This document shows positions 62,600 through 64,000 of a stretch of DNA of 64,000 bases, one piece after another (the first letter of the stretch is position 1; each line of letters begins with the position of its first letter). The stretch is from Chrysomallon squamiferum. Taxonomy: Eukaryota; Mollusca; Gastropoda; Neomphalida; Peltospiridae. The notes under the pieces were generated by a model that was given only the letters and a program-made list of their open reading frames with translations, was not told the origin of the DNA and did no database searches. The stretch lies in assembly GCA_012295275.1 (NCBI GenBank), contig CM022678.1, forward strand, positions 15,875,045 to 15,939,044, read 5' to 3'. The position numbers and the translations under genes were made by a program.

Positions 62600-64000
62600 C
62601 TGAAATTAAAAATAAAATAATAATATATATTAAACTTCAAAATTATTTTCAAGGACAACTATAAAAACAAGACATGTGAACTTAAACTAACTGTATAACA
62701 AAGTTTTTAATTTAATCAGATATTTTCTTAACCAGTTAGTATAATCTAAAAAACAAAAACATCATCACAAACCAAATCAGTCTAGCCTAATTATAGGTAC
62801 TGGCAGGCACATTTTTTCTGACTTTAATTTCACATAATATGCAAAACACTTAGCACATAATGAAAGCTGTAGCAAAAAGAATGAAAACACACAAAAAATT
62901 ATGACCATCTCCATCGGTACGACGGGTATTTGGTCAGTCTTCAGCCCTATTTTGGCTACTTAGGCCAACTGTAGTTTGAAAAGTAATTGACACAAAAGGC
63001 TGGAAATCAACAAGAGTAATGGGACCAACTTGCTAAATGAGCTCAATTTTTTTCAGACCTGTATGTTTGTTTGTCTATTCACAATAACATGCTAAGCATG
63101 CCAAAATCTTCAAAATGACACACGGCAGAATGAATAAAAGTTCAAATAGACACTGTGGTTTCAGTTTTTGTCTTATTTGACAAATTGAACCTGTGTTGTG
63201 AACAATTTATCAAGATCTTTCAAATGACATACTTGAATCTAACATTTTTTTTCTTCTGCCAAGCCCATAAAAAGAATTTAACTTTTCAATTTATATAGAA
63301 CAGCACAACTTTATTTATATAAGCAGCTTCAATTTTCACAAATAATTAGTAATAAGTTATACTGTGATGTGTATATATTATATATATTTATATATATAAA
63401 TGTTACTTAAAAGGACTACAAGCATTTGATATTTAACTATAGTCCTCTGGAATACATAATCCTTGGAGTCTACTCCAGAAAGGTGTTGCAGGTATTAATT
63501 AGGGACAATAAAATATATGTAATCATGAGACTAGAGGCAATTAAAGACAGGTGTTATAAGTCTGTCATTTGAAGCAAACATAAAAGAATTTTCTTAGCTT
63601 TGCCTAGCTGTGATTTGACAGCAAAAAAAAGTTACTTATCATCTGACCATTGTAGAAATTTTCTCTGATAGAGCTTATCAACAAGAAAAAATAATGTTTT
63701 AAAACTGATCAATTTATGATTATATATTTTAAAAGTGATTAGATTTTTATTCAGCATTCCATCAATACCTCTGAATACATTGTTCTGTCTTGTTTACGAT
63801 TCTTAATTCAACGTTTATCGCAAGAATTTTGAAAGCAAATAATCAGCTGTTTTAAACAGAAGATAGTAATCAGCAAAATAATGTTAATTCGTTTATTTCA
63901 GAATGCAATTTCGCTTTGTACGTGCTATAACGTATACGCTAAAAATAGGAACATTGAAGAAAAACATACAGCTAACAAGTTATTAAAAAAATATAAACAC
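62600..64000. other. TRAM intron running off the right edge
   Basis: No exon was recognised. It contains short TA-rich tracts (about 63370-63400). The missing 5' TRAM exons are expected beyond 64000. Confidence 0.5.

Overview
This window is AT-rich, intron-rich animal nuclear DNA. It carries GT-AG introns, many CA/CT/ATT microsatellites, several small inverted-repeat elements and recognisable metazoan genes. The gene content and style fit an invertebrate, most likely a lophotrochozoan such as a mollusc; the species and phylum are inference. Nothing bacterial or viral was recognised.

Left part (1-28.4 kb, all + strand): a cluster of coiled-coil genes. First come two tandem paralogues ending in a CHORD-like Cys/His zinc-binding domain (2-337, cut by the window edge, and 4920-5975). 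Next are two multi-exon genes whose first two exons encode a CARD (death-fold) domain followed by coiled coil and a basic tail (11819-14749 and 17131-21606). Then comes a third coiled-coil gene (25917-28444) that shares a short module with the second CARD gene. It has no visible CARD and instead begins with an N-myristoylation-type sequence and about twelve 11-residue repeats. This local family of CARD/coiled-coil adaptor-like genes is the least ordinary part of the window.

Middle (29.1-49.9 kb): a minus-strand gene homologous to the N-terminal coiled coil of CCDC73 (only about 190 residues visible), a plus-strand RIOK3 (RIO3 atypical kinase) gene, and a complete minus-strand cathepsin B gene converging on RIOK3. 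The RIOK3 locus has an apparent frame break at each end, a repeat array made from copies of one of its own exon ends, and a duplicated intron segment.

Right part (49.9-64 kb): about 7.5 kb without recognisable genes but with palindromes and inverted repeats. It is followed by the 3' two thirds of a minus-strand TRAM (translocating chain-associated membrane protein) gene, whose 5' exons lie beyond the right edge. A TA-flanked, Tigger/pogo-like non-autonomous element sits in its last intron.

The housekeeping genes (RIOK3, cathepsin B, TRAM) have no obvious joint function. The left cluster may form a set of interacting adaptors, but that is inference. Exon boundaries were set by eye from splice consensus, reading-frame phase and remembered family sequences. 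No alignment or search was run.
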